A stretch of DNA of 64,000 nt from Fagopyrum homotropicum (taxonomy: Eukaryota; Streptophyta; Magnoliopsida; Caryophyllales; Polygonaceae): contig BSWB01000001.1 in NCBI GenBank assembly GCA_033239125.1, forward strand, positions 141,685,981 to 141,749,980. The letters are read 5' to 3'. A model generated the notes under the pieces. It worked only from the letters and a program-made list of their open reading frames with translations. It was not told the origin of the DNA and searched no databases. Positions 54,397 to 64,000 of the stretch are shown here, in pieces (position 1 is the first letter of the stretch; each line of letters opens with the position of its first letter). A program made the position numbers and the translations under genes.

Positions 54397-55662
54397 TGAT
54401 AGCATGAATTATAGTCTATATTTTGGGACCTGTTTAGACATTTTATCTTTAATAATCTACATGTTTGAATGTGTATTATGTGATTATATTGTCGTTTCAT
54501 CTACCTTTACGGGAATCGAGGTCTACACCAAGTTTCGTTGTAATCGTAGATAAAAGGGCACGTTTTGCATCAAAATGGAGCTAAAGGAGCTAAGAAGTCA
54601 TTGGAGCAACGGTCAGGAGCTTAAAAAGAAATTCAGGAAGCAAGGAATTAATGAAGAAGATTTACTTTTGACCAGATTTGAGAGATTTCACCTTCAGCTG
54701 AGATTTACCTCGGTTAGCTACAGTACCATCTCGACCGAGGCGAATATCTTGGACGCGGCAAGATATATTTTATTTGGCTGAGATCTTTTATTTTTGAAAG
54801 GAGAGATCTTATATTTTTGAGTTGGATTTCTGGAAGGAAGATCATATATTTTAGGGATCTATTTATGAGATGTGGATATAATTTATTTGGAAATTATTTT
54901 TTTAAGATATTTTATCTTAGGAAGATAATTCTCCTATATAAAGGGTTGGATTTTCCACTAGTTCGACCATGCTTATACATGCTTAGAGGGCTGATAGCAT
55001 CTAGCAATTAAGGGATTGTCTCCAGAGTTTTGAAGGAAGGAAGATTGAAGATCAATGTAGGAAGGATTGATAGCTTGTCATAGCTTTTTAAGGGGATTTG
55101 TAAGACTTTCTTAGATTCCCTTTTGTTGATTTGTCTTGTTGGATTTGTGATCCAAGGAACGCTTATTTGTTTGATATTTGATTCAGTTATTGAAGCCTTG
55201 TTTTTAAGGTTTTTGTGTTGAAATATTCACTTTCTTCCCTTATATTTGATTATTGCTTCCATGATGATGAGTGGCTAATTTCCTTGTGCGATTCTAGGGT
55301 GATTGGCTGAAGGTTGTGGGAAAAACAATGATAGAATAAACTTAAATTTCAGTAGGACCCTGAAAGCTCGAGTCTTTATCCTTAACCCTAGAGTACCTCG
55401 CTCAGTCGATGAACATCTCGGCTGGGGTGGAACTTGACTGACCGAGGTGACTTATCTGATCCGTAACTGAGAGTTAAGTGTAAGAGTTTGCCAAATCCTA
55501 TTCTTATTACACCTTTCCTGGTTCAATGCAAGCTTAGGATGAGACTTACCCGATAATTCCATTGTTTGTTTACCCAAGATCATAAGTATAGATAATAAAG
55601 TTTTATCCTTTATTGGGGTTTGAGTGTGCCTTCATTCCATCTTTGTGAGTTAGCCTGAGACT
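54397..55662 (+). mobile_element. NA-type Athila LTR in plus orientation, interrupted by CHR-D
   Basis: Begins TGATAGCATGAATTATAGTC and reads as the reverse complement of the NA-T LTR (motif clusters at 54710-54745 and 55395-55450; GAGACTTACCCG-type repeat at 55540). CHR-D inserts at 55662, before AGACTT. The remaining LTR and any body lie beyond 64000. The 5 bp before it are TCCCA. Confidence 0.88.
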
Positions 55663-57399
55663 TGTAACACCCCAAATTCTCGGAACTCGGGGAGCTACTG
55701 GTTAGGACCTCACAATGGGTCCCAACCTTGGTTTAACAACAACTTTACTAGGATCTTACAACAAGGCACAAATGTATTTAAAACAATTTCAAAAACATAA
55801 TATTTTTAATGGTATGAAAGTACACATGTGACAGCCTTACAAACATATATACAGATACATAACGTGCATGACGTATGGAAGACTCCCCCGTCCCCATCTA
55901 ATGAGTACGTGGACCCGGCTGACCATCCGTTCCGGATCTCTCTGCAACTGTCTATCTCTACAGATCTACAACACGGATAAACCGTTAGCTAACTATCCAA
56001 ATATAAGCAAAATGATAACAGCACAAACACACGCAGACACAACAATAAACAAACATCATGCTGGCACTCAACCGTTTATTATCTATTCTTTAAATGATTC
56101 ACATTATTCAATTTAAGTTGTGGCACGAGAATTATTATTAGTTCTCGCCTCCGTTCCTTATCCAACTGGTGTAGGTCTAGCTGACTTCCACTGGTAGCAT
56201 CACTACAAACCACGTATGGACTAGTCCCGAAAGAAACCCCCAGCGCCCCGCGAGCTACTGAGCAGAATGCCACCGCCCGTTACTCTTAGGCCAAAATACA
56301 GGTCGGTAATTATATATATCACAACCTATCTCTCTAACATTTCAATCACACACCACCATCATCATTTATACTCATATTTAGAAGTCAGCTAAGTAAGCCC
56401 AAAGGACTTACCTGGTATAAAGCTCGACTCTCTGTAAACCAAACTCGCTCTGTAAACTGTAGCAACTCAGTTGCCTGTCAAAGGAGATAAGTGCATTAGC
56501 ACACTCCCACGTAGTTAGAAGTCTAAGACTTCTAAGATAAAAGAACGTAGTAAGACATAACTAGTTACAGTACTTATTTTAGGGTAAAATGACCATTTTA
56601 CCCCTGGTCCCGAAACTCCCAAAATTTCCAACATTCATGTCTAAACTCCTATTTGAGATTCTAAAAACATATTCTAACTCTTAAGGTTTAGTTTGGGTAT
56701 AAACCGGCATCTTTCTTATTTTCATATTTTTCAAAGGATCGTAAAGGTCTAACTTCGGTTTCAAATATAAAATTCGTAGAAGTTTATAAAAATTCCGAAC
56801 TCATTCTCTAGATCATCTATGATGTTCCGTCTACCCTTAGGAGCAAGAATTTCTCAAAACTGTTCATCCATTATTTTTATAAAAATTCTCAAAGTTGGCT
56901 ACTCTATTCACAATTTCTATACTTAGCCAAAATTCAAAGGTTTACAAAAACTGCTTAACTACCCTACTTTGGAAGCTTATAATTTCTAATCCGACCGTTC
57001 ATTTCCTCTCAAATTTTTATACCATATACTACGTATAACCGTCTACAACATATCCAAAATTCAACGGTGGATCTTCATCCAAACTCTCAAACATTGGTCG
57101 ACAAAATGGCCAGTTTCTAACTTAAAAGCTGAAGGAAAAAGTGTTGAGTTTACAGCAGTCCTTTATTTCTACCATTTTGTTTATACAACTCAGCAGCTAC
57201 TCATTACCAACTTAACCATGTTCAAGGCCGAACTACAGCAACTCATCAATCCAGCCTTAAAGAATCGGTACGCATACATAAGATCATACATTAACCTTCC
57301 CATTTCCTCTCTACCCGCATATTTATGTAATCACTCGGTATACTCATATATATATCTACATATTTTTCATATCTATCATCTCGTACTTACATATATATA

Positions 57400-57450
<51 letters not shown>

Positions 57451-58580
57451 ACAGTTATATATTTATATACATACTTACATGTACATGCCCATCCTTAACA
57501 TCATATGTCTACAGTTACGGCACTACTACATTTGGATCCACTTATACAATTTCAAACCTATGTAATTGTATCTATTTACACACTTATATATCTACAGCTC
57601 TACTAACCTATATATATACACGCTCTATACAGAGGCAAGGGACTCACCCGTCTCCGCATCAATCGCCGCTCCATTTGAAGGGGATGGTCTACGCGATCGG
57701 AACCGTCCTCGATTAAAGCTCGAGCCAATTTGTTTGCAGCGATGATAACCGAGGTCAACAGACGGTGGTGCGACTCCAGTTGACGAGAGGGAACGAGGTC
57801 GATGTTGTGCCGCCGGTACTTCGGTTCTGGAGGGTCGGGAGTCCAGTATTTGCCTGCTCGTTGGTCCAGCACAACGGTTCGTATCGTCACGATTCCGGCT
57901 AGGAAAGACGCTCCTCACCAGCCTGTGGTTCGAAGTACAACTCAGCCATCTAAATAGAAGACGAAGATGACTCGCCATAGGGAAGAAGCTTACCGATGTC
58001 TCGTGCTTTCCGTCGCAGGTGAGCCCGGTCTAGTGGTGGCGACTGTGGTGCAGGGGCGAGTAGGCGGTGCTTGAATTCCTCCCGGCGTGCAGCAGTGTCT
58101 TCAAACCCAAGCGAGCAGCGGCGTCGTCTTCTCCAGGTCGTGAGGTAAGGTAACGTGAAGGAGAAGCGGCAACTGTTCATGTTTTGTTAAGTTTGGATTA
58201 GGTTAAGTTTAGCACTAGGTTAAGTAGATAGTTGTTGGGCCGGCTGAAGGACATGGGCCAATATTTGGGCCGGGTCAGTTCATCTAGCTAAAATGGAATG
58301 GTAGCTAGATCGTTATTCGTACGGAACCACTCTTCGGTTTTTTTTATTTTATTTTATTTTATTTTTATTTTATTTATTTTATTTTTTAAAAAAATTAAAC
58401 GGAATTATTTTTAGAATTATTTAAGGCATTAATTAAGTTATCATTTTATGTGAATCAAGGTCACATAAAATGATAGAATTCAATAACGTGTTCTTGTATA
58501 AAAAGAATTAAGGTTGGCGGATCGGAATCCGGTTTAATCCGGTATTAAACGGAGTTTTAAAAAAAATTTCGGTTATTACA
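55663..58580 (-). repeat. CHR-D 3' LTR (2918 bp)
   Basis: TGTAACACCCC to CGGTTATTACA on the plus strand. In sense it has the intron signals (donor GTAAGT at 56411-56406, branch GCTAAC near 55990, acceptor at 55942) and a CTCAG/CTGGG hairpin near 56240-56268. A long (AT)n run lies at 57390-57447 and a TTTTA-type microsatellite at 58325-58390. Frames at 57603-58180 are in the GC-rich leader and look non-coding. Confidence 0.92.
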
Positions 58581-58600
58581 TCAGTGCCCTCTTAAAAGAA
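58581..58600 (-). other. CHR-D polypurine tract
   Basis: In sense TTTTAAGAGGGCACTGA abuts the 3' LTR start TGTAATAACCG. Confidence 0.8.
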
Positions 58601-58785
58601 GTTTCGTCCCGAAACTTAGAATAATGTAACTAATCATTCGACTTTCTTTGTAAATCTTAGTTTCGTAAAAATTCTGTTTTCTATCATGCAACTATTCAAT
58701 AATCATATTCAGACACACATCCCATAAAACATAATCACCCAATCCTATATAAAACATGAACGGTCAAACAACACGCATCCGAGTA

Positions 58786-59253
58786 CTAACTCGTCCATAC
58801 AGAAGTAATATCTAACCCCGCAGAGAAGTCGGGGTAATTACGTCTAATACTCTCCTCTGTCTCCCAAGTGGCCTCATCAGCTCCTCGTCTAGACCACTGA
58901 ATCCTTAGCATCGGTATCTCCTTAGAACGAAGGCGCCTAATACTACGCTCTAGGACGGCTACTGGATACTCCACAAAAGTGTGGTTTGGCTCGACTATCA
59001 GATCCTCATGACTGATGACGTGTCTAGGATCCGGTATGTACTCTCTCAGCTGAGATACATGAAAAACTGGGTGGACTCCTTCCAGTCTCGGTGGCATTGC
59101 TAGTCGGTAGGCAACCTCTCCGACTCTCTCTAAGATCTCAAAGGGACCGACGTATCGGGGACTCAGCTTCCCCTTAATGCCGAAACGTCTAACTCCTCTC
59201 GTAGGTGACACTCTCAACCACACCTGGCATCCACCCTTAACTCCAAGGATCAA
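58786..59253 (-). pseudogene. pol: CHR-D integrase C-terminus and chromodomain
   Basis: 155-aa open segment. Residues 1-60 hold the GPY/F region (FGIKGKLSPRYVGPFEILERVGEVAYRLAMP). Residues 60-75 read HPVFHVSQLREYIPDP. Residues 110-145 form a chromodomain (EIPMLRIQWSRRGADEATWETEESIRRNYPDF), which would tether integrase to heterochromatin. The frame upstream is shifted relative to the integrase core (59254-59495 readable in other frames: NNSWHASIGMAPYEALYGRRC). The chromodomain itself looks intact. Confidence 0.85.
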
Positions 59254-59495
59254 TGCCTTTTGTCAGTATAGGTTTTCTAGCGACTTTGAGCTGCTAACAT
59301 CCGCTCCCTGACTAGGGCAATCCGAGCGATGTCATCTTGTATTTGATCTGGAGCTACTCCATCAACTCCGCTAGGCTCATCCCAACATAATGGCGTGCGA
59401 CATCTCCGCCCGTACAAAGCCTCATAAGGGGCCATCCCAATAGACGCATGCCAACTGTTATTATATGAAAATTCTACCAGTGGGAGATGATTTGG

Positions 59496-60266
59496 TCATA
59501 CCTGTCCCCAATCTAGTACACAAGCCCGTAGCATGTCCTCTAATGTCTGGATGGTCCTCTTAGACTGCCCATCGGTCTGGGGGTGGTAGGCGGTAGTAAA
59601 GTGGAGATTCGTCCCCAAAGTAATATGTACTTGCTGCCAAAATCTCGAGGTAAAATGTCCATCTCTGTCAGAGACGATATTCCTCGATACTTCATGGAGT
59701 CTCACAATGTGTCTGGTGAACTCCTCAACTAGACGACTCACCGGCCACGTTTCCTTAATCGGAATGAAACGTGCGGTCTTCGTCAGGCGGTCTACCACTA
59801 CCCAAATAGCATCAAAACCTCTGCTGAGTCTCAAACCTGTGACAAAATCCATAGATATATCCTCCCACTTCCACTGTGGTACTGGAAGTGGGTGGAGCTC
59901 TCCTCCGGACCTACGATGCTCAATCTTGACCTGCTGGCAGGTCGCGCACTGAGCTACATACCGAGTCACATCGGGCTTCAAACCACCCCACCAGAAGGAC
60001 CGTCTCACATCCTTGTACATCTTACTCGCGTCAAGATGTACTGAGTATGGGGTAGCATGAGCCTCACTGAGTGTCCTCTGTCTCAACTCACTGTTTAACG
60101 GCACATAAACACGGTCCTGACGTCTCATCACTCCATCCGCTCCAATAGTGAACTGTGGTGCCTCATCTCGAGACATCTTGTCTCGGGTTCTGGTCAAAGT
60201 CGGGCAAGTCTCCTGCTTCTGTCGGATCCCGTCCAACAGATCAGGAAGTAACTCCAAAGTAGCCAA
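59496..60266 (-). pseudogene. pol: CHR-D integrase core, catalytic Glu lost
   Basis: 256 aa. Zinc domain EAHATPYSVHLDASKMYKDV...CATCQQVK; core with Asp in MDFVTGL and Asp in SDRDGHF. The third catalytic position in TDGQSKRTIQTL is Lys instead of Glu, a G-to-A change in sense. It otherwise looks young, consistent with the nearly identical LTRs. The frame ends at a stop after LDWGQV. It follows RNase H leftwards in the normal pol order. Confidence 0.88.
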
Positions 60267-60293
60267 CTGACTATCAATATCGGGAAACTGAAT

Positions 60294-60830
60294 TTATATC
60301 TCTAACCAAGCCAAATCTCTCTTCAACTGTGGTTGTACTGTCAACCGGGCTATCACCTTCTCCCTAGGCGTCTTCCGGCTCAAAGCGTCAGCTACCACAT
60401 TCGCCTCTCCGGGGTGGTAACGAATCTCAAGGTCGAAGTCCTTGATCAACTCTAACCACCGCCTTTGTCGGTTATTCAACTCTCTCTAAGTGAATATATA
60501 CTTCAAACTTTTATGGTCTGTGAAGATCTGACATGTCGCCCCATACATATAGTGACGCCAGATCTAAAGAGCATGGACTACTGCAGCTAACTCTAGGTCG
60601 TGTGTGGGGTAGTTCTCCTCATGCATCTTCAGCGGCTGAGACGCATAGGCTATGACCTTACCCCTCTACATCAAGACACACCCCAAGCCTAGCTTGGATG
60701 CCTCATTGTATACCACAAAGTCATCTGTACTCTCAGGTTGTACTAAAATTAGAGCAGACGTCTATCTCCTCTTCAACTCCTCAAAGCTCCGCTGACACGG
60801 CTCAGTAGTATTACTTTTGTTGACATCTTC
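60294..60830 (-). pseudogene. pol: CHR-D RNase H remnant; RT absent
   Basis: 60479-60294 is open (NNRQRRWLELIKDFDLEIRYHPGEANVVADALSRKTPREK). Further right, in sense upstream, EENYPTHDLELAAVVHAL, KSLKYIFT and CQRSFEELKRR are readable with stops. At about 60830 the similarity to pol ends abruptly and the non-coding module begins, so the RT palm, protease and gag are not in this element. Confidence 0.8.
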
Positions 60831-60840
60831 AGTTGAGTAG

Positions 60841-62990
60841 TATATAAAAAAAAAATCTTATTCCTCATTCATGTCTACTAGATTGCCAAAATACTCCCGT
60901 CGCTCTACTATCTTTCAAATCCTTACACCAATTATAATGGTCAAAACCTTTTAGGTTTTCTCGTACAATCCACATTGATTAAATTTAATACTTTCGTCAA
61001 TTCTTCTCCCATCAATCGAGAAAAGACTCTAGGGTACACCATTTGTACGCGGTTCTATAACTACCCATCCATCTACATATTACAGGGTTATCTGGATTAG
61101 TTTGAATTTTCCTTGGGGTACCGCCATTTATCATTAAACTCTTATATAAACACTTTTCGGTAATTATCTTATAGACGTGATATCGGATTTGTATAATATC
61201 TTCAGTTATTCCTCATTACTCTTTCTCATGTCCGTTCCAACGAGGTGTAGATTCCATCTAAAATCACTTCAAAACTCGATGAGACATATTATCAAGAGAC
61301 TAAGGTCATAATCTCTATGTTTGCTCCATCTCTATAACTGTAGTTATTCTGTGTGACATCTTTAGTCAAAAGGCTTCCTCTGTAAACCTCGGGAGAGCAC
61401 CCTCAGTCTCAATTGTGTGGCATGTTAAGCACCTTCTGTCTTGATTGACGTAGGACATGATTAAAATCATCTGCTTCTTCTTACTCCTCTAGTTCTTCTT
61501 TTATAATTCATCTGTACTAACTGTGATATGCACCCTTTTCCTAGCCAGTAGGCAGTAAATTCTTCACACGCTTCCCTTGGTCTTCAATGACATAAAGGGG
61601 GTCCTTTCTGACCGTCTAGTCTTTCTTCTTAAGTTCTTAATTAGGGATCCTTGCTCGAACTCACTCCATGTTATTATTAAGGTGCTAGCACGCGGATCGA
61701 TTTAGCTTCACATTTATCGTTGTTGATCTCTTGAAGGGTCCTCTAGACGTCTATAAAATTCTTTCATCATTCTATAGTTATCCTCCTTATCTGATAACCA
61801 GTACCACTGGTTGACCCGCACGTGTTATGTCTCAATTATTACTGACTGGTATGTAGTTGACCTTCCATAAGATCACAGACTTATTGTTCTTCTATCTCTT
61901 TTGAAGTTTGATAGACTTGGTCAAAATCTATCTCCTCTAGTTTCTTTGTTAATACTCTTTTAGTTTCTTCCACAGTCTGCACTTCTCTTGTTCTCTTATG
62001 AGGTCACTATACTCTTCTGAGTCTACTCCTAGCATTCATCTGTCGCCAATGAGTTCATCAAGTCTTCCACATTAGTTTGTAAGCGTGTCTTCGCGATTCT
62101 CCTTACTTTAGTCATCATCTGTTTGCGGTTCTCTGGTATGAACCGTTAGTGTTGGTAACTTAAATCTCTTTGTAAATGAGAAATTATTGCGGATCCTTGA
62201 GTCCACCAAATCACTTTTCCACATTCTTCCCCTTGTTTAGTTTTGTCTTGATCATGTCGCCTTTATAAAAATTCGTTGTCTCAATTTTAGACTTCTAGTT
62301 TCTTGGATACTTATGTCGGACTTTCATTCAAAACTCTCATATCCTTGAAGGACTCCACATGCTTCCATGGTTACATGATTTATTTCTCGTCATCAAACTC
62401 ACTCTTTATCTTTGTACCTTTTAACTTCTCATAACTGGGTCGACACTCTATCTTCTTTGTACTCTCATGTCCATGCTTGCTTATGGCGGCGTCCGTCTTG
62501 ATAGTCACGTCCTTTACACCGAAATTCTTGGTTGTACTCCGTTCTATATGATTCTTGTTTCTCCATTTTTATCTCTATTCTACGCTCTCGTCGTCTCTTG
62601 CATGGTTCTTCTAATTCATCTCTCGACTTCATACGACAAAGCCCCTTGCATGATTCTCAATTTCTTCTATCTAAGCTGACTCGGGAACTTCTTTCTCATC
62701 CGGTTGTACTGGCGGTAAAATTTTTTTAAACATCTTTACTGCTTTGCCCACCCGTCCTTCGGATGATTTATAAGTCACTAGGACGTCCATCAGAGTATCA
62801 TACTAAATCTTGGTCTGAATCCCTTATCTCGTGTGGAAAACTCTTCAAACTCGTTACCGATTTATCATGAGGCGCTAATCGCTTCATGATATCACAACTA
62901 AAGAATACAAGATATCCTTTAGGATACTAGCATACTACACACACACCGATATATAATTTACACTAAAACCTATCGATATAAGTCTATATA
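60841..62990 (-). other. Non-coding module shared with CHR-C
   Basis: About 2.1 kb in the place of gag-protease-RT. In sense it aligns with 28550-30330 of CHR-C. The clearest stretch, around 61330-61500, reads AGATGATTTTAATCATGTCC and CACACAGAATAACTACAG, matching 29940-30100. No conserved frame is visible. Confidence 0.7.
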
Positions 62991-63188
62991 CTAACTCACC
63001 TATCGTTCCAAGCTGCAGAGATCCACGGAGAACGATGGTGGTCCGACGTACTACTAACCCAACAACCCGACTATGCACGTGTGTAAAAACAGAAATCCGT
63101 TTTGAAAATCTTAGACCCCTTTCGGGTTCTAGTTATTTTATACATCGGTCTTTCAGAAGATTTCAAGTGCCATTGTTGCCAACCCAGA

Positions 63189-63200
63189 GCTCTGATACCA
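63189..63200 (-). other. Primer-binding site, initiator tRNA-Met (CHR-D)
   Basis: In sense TGGTATCAGAGC, a perfect match to the usual plant PBS, three bases inside the LTR at 63204. Confidence 0.92.
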
Positions 63201-63203
63201 TGT

Positions 63204-64000
63204 TGTAACACCCCAAATTCTTGGAACTCGGGGAGCTACTGGTTAGGACCTCACAATGGGTCCCGACCTTGGTTTAACAACAACTTTACTAGGATCTTAC
63301 AACAAGGCACAAATGTATTTAAAACAATTTCAAAAACATAATATTTTTAATGATATGAAAGTACACATGTGACAGCCTTACAAACATATATACAGATACA
63401 TAACGTGCATGACGTATGGAAGACTCCCCCGTCCCCATCTAATGAGTACGTGGACCCGGCTGACCATCCGTTCCGGATCTCTCTGCAATTGTCTATCTCT
63501 ACAGATCTACAACACGGATAAACCGTTAGCTAACTATCCAAATATAATCAAAATGATAACAGCACAAACACACGCAGACACAACAATAAACAAACATCAT
63601 GCTGGCACTCAACCGTTTATTATCTATTCTTTAAATGATTCACATTATTCAATTTAAGTTGTGGCACGAGAATTATTATTAGTTCTCGCCTCCGTTCCTT
63701 ATCCAACTGGTGTAGGTCTAGCTGACTTCCACTGATAGCATCACTACAAACCACGTATGGACTAGTCCCGAAAGAAACCCCCAGCGCCCCGCGAGCTACT
63801 GAGCAGAATGCCACCGCCCGTTACTCTTAGGCCAAAATACAGGTCGGTAATTATATATATCACAACCTATCTCTCTAACATTTCAATCACACACCACCAT
63901 CATCATTTATACTCATATTTAGAAGTCAGCTAAGTAAGCCCAAAGGACTTACCTGGTATAAAGCTCGACTCTCTGTAAACCAAACTCGCTCTGTAAACTG
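63204..64000 (-). repeat. CHR-D 5' LTR (partial, cut by window end)
   Basis: TGTAACACCCC onward, co-linear with 55663-56459 and differing at about six positions. It includes the same intron donor and hairpin. Confidence 0.92.

Larger units (their letters stand above)
55663..64000 (-). mobile_element. CHR-D: young chromovirus derivative (right end outside window)
   Basis: Minus-strand element: 3' LTR 55663-58580, PPT 58581-58600, pol remnant 58786-60830, non-coding module 60841-62990, leader to 63186, PBS 63189-63200, 5' LTR from 63204. Over the 797 shared LTR bases visible I count six substitutions, mostly transitions, so insertion is recent compared with its neighbours. The left TSD candidate is AGACT; the right one is outside. 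Gag, protease and RT are missing, so it needs a helper. Confidence 0.9.

Noticed and set aside
57390..57447. Long AT dinucleotide run as a possible origin or matrix attachment site
   Set aside because: A plain microsatellite in the CHR-D LTR; nothing else supports such a role.

Overview
The window looks like gene-poor, heterochromatic nuclear DNA from a flowering plant, probably a eudicot; I cannot name the species. Nearly all of it is LTR retrotransposons nested in one another. Two Ty3/gypsy lineages are present. The first is Athila-type elements, whose primer-binding sites match the 3' end of plant tRNA-Asp. The second is chromoviruses, which are primed by initiator tRNA-Met and carry a chromodomain. 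I see no intact host gene, tRNA, rRNA or CRISPR array.

Layout. 1-2947: 5' part of a minus-strand chromovirus (CHR-A: gag, PBS, 466-bp LTR) with an Athila-type solo LTR (39-1725) inside its gag. 3560-5226: truncated long chromovirus LTR. 6078-52673: best read as one old plus-strand chromovirus (CHR-B) that has collected everything else between its LTRs. Inside it are a 13-kb minus-strand Athila element (ATH-1, 8448-21495, TSD GGGGA), a solo LTR (22230-25021, TSD TGACA), and the decayed gag-pol of CHR-B itself up to 27787. These are followed by a fragment of a second Athila-type element (ATH-B), into which a decayed plus-strand chromovirus (CHR-C, about 28356-35074) is inserted. The 3' LTR of CHR-B is split by a tandem non-autonomous Athila derivative (NA-T, 37952-51741, LTR-internal-LTR-internal-LTR, TSD TTGAC), whose left LTR holds another solo LTR (39189-41683). 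52917-54396: truncated Athila-type LTR. 54397-55662: plus-strand NA-type LTR, interrupted by a young minus-strand chromovirus (CHR-D, 55663 to beyond 64000).

How the parts relate. ATH-1 carries recognisable but broken gag, protease, RT/RNase H, integrase and a post-pol Athila ORF. CHR-B and CHR-D carry broken chromoviral pol. NA-T keeps Athila LTRs, PBS, PPT and 3' non-coding blocks, but has only one 318-codon ORF. That ORF is an acidic linker joined to a degenerate integrase remnant, so NA-T must have moved using proteins supplied by other elements.

The most unusual signals are these. (1) Each Athila-type family carries its own short palindromic motif (CGGCCG-centred in ATH-1 and the solo LTR, CTCGGTCGAG-like in NA-T), repeated at equivalent places in the LTRs and the interior. 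(2) All seven long chromovirus LTRs hold a candidate intron of 452-498 bp with a paired splice donor, a branch-point sequence and an acceptor. (3) Inside that intron is a hairpin with compensatory changes. (4) A 137-bp non-coding block is about 96% identical between otherwise diverged Athila families. (5) NA-T has a duplicated primer-binding site. (6) CHR-C and CHR-D share a non-coding module in place of gag-RT.
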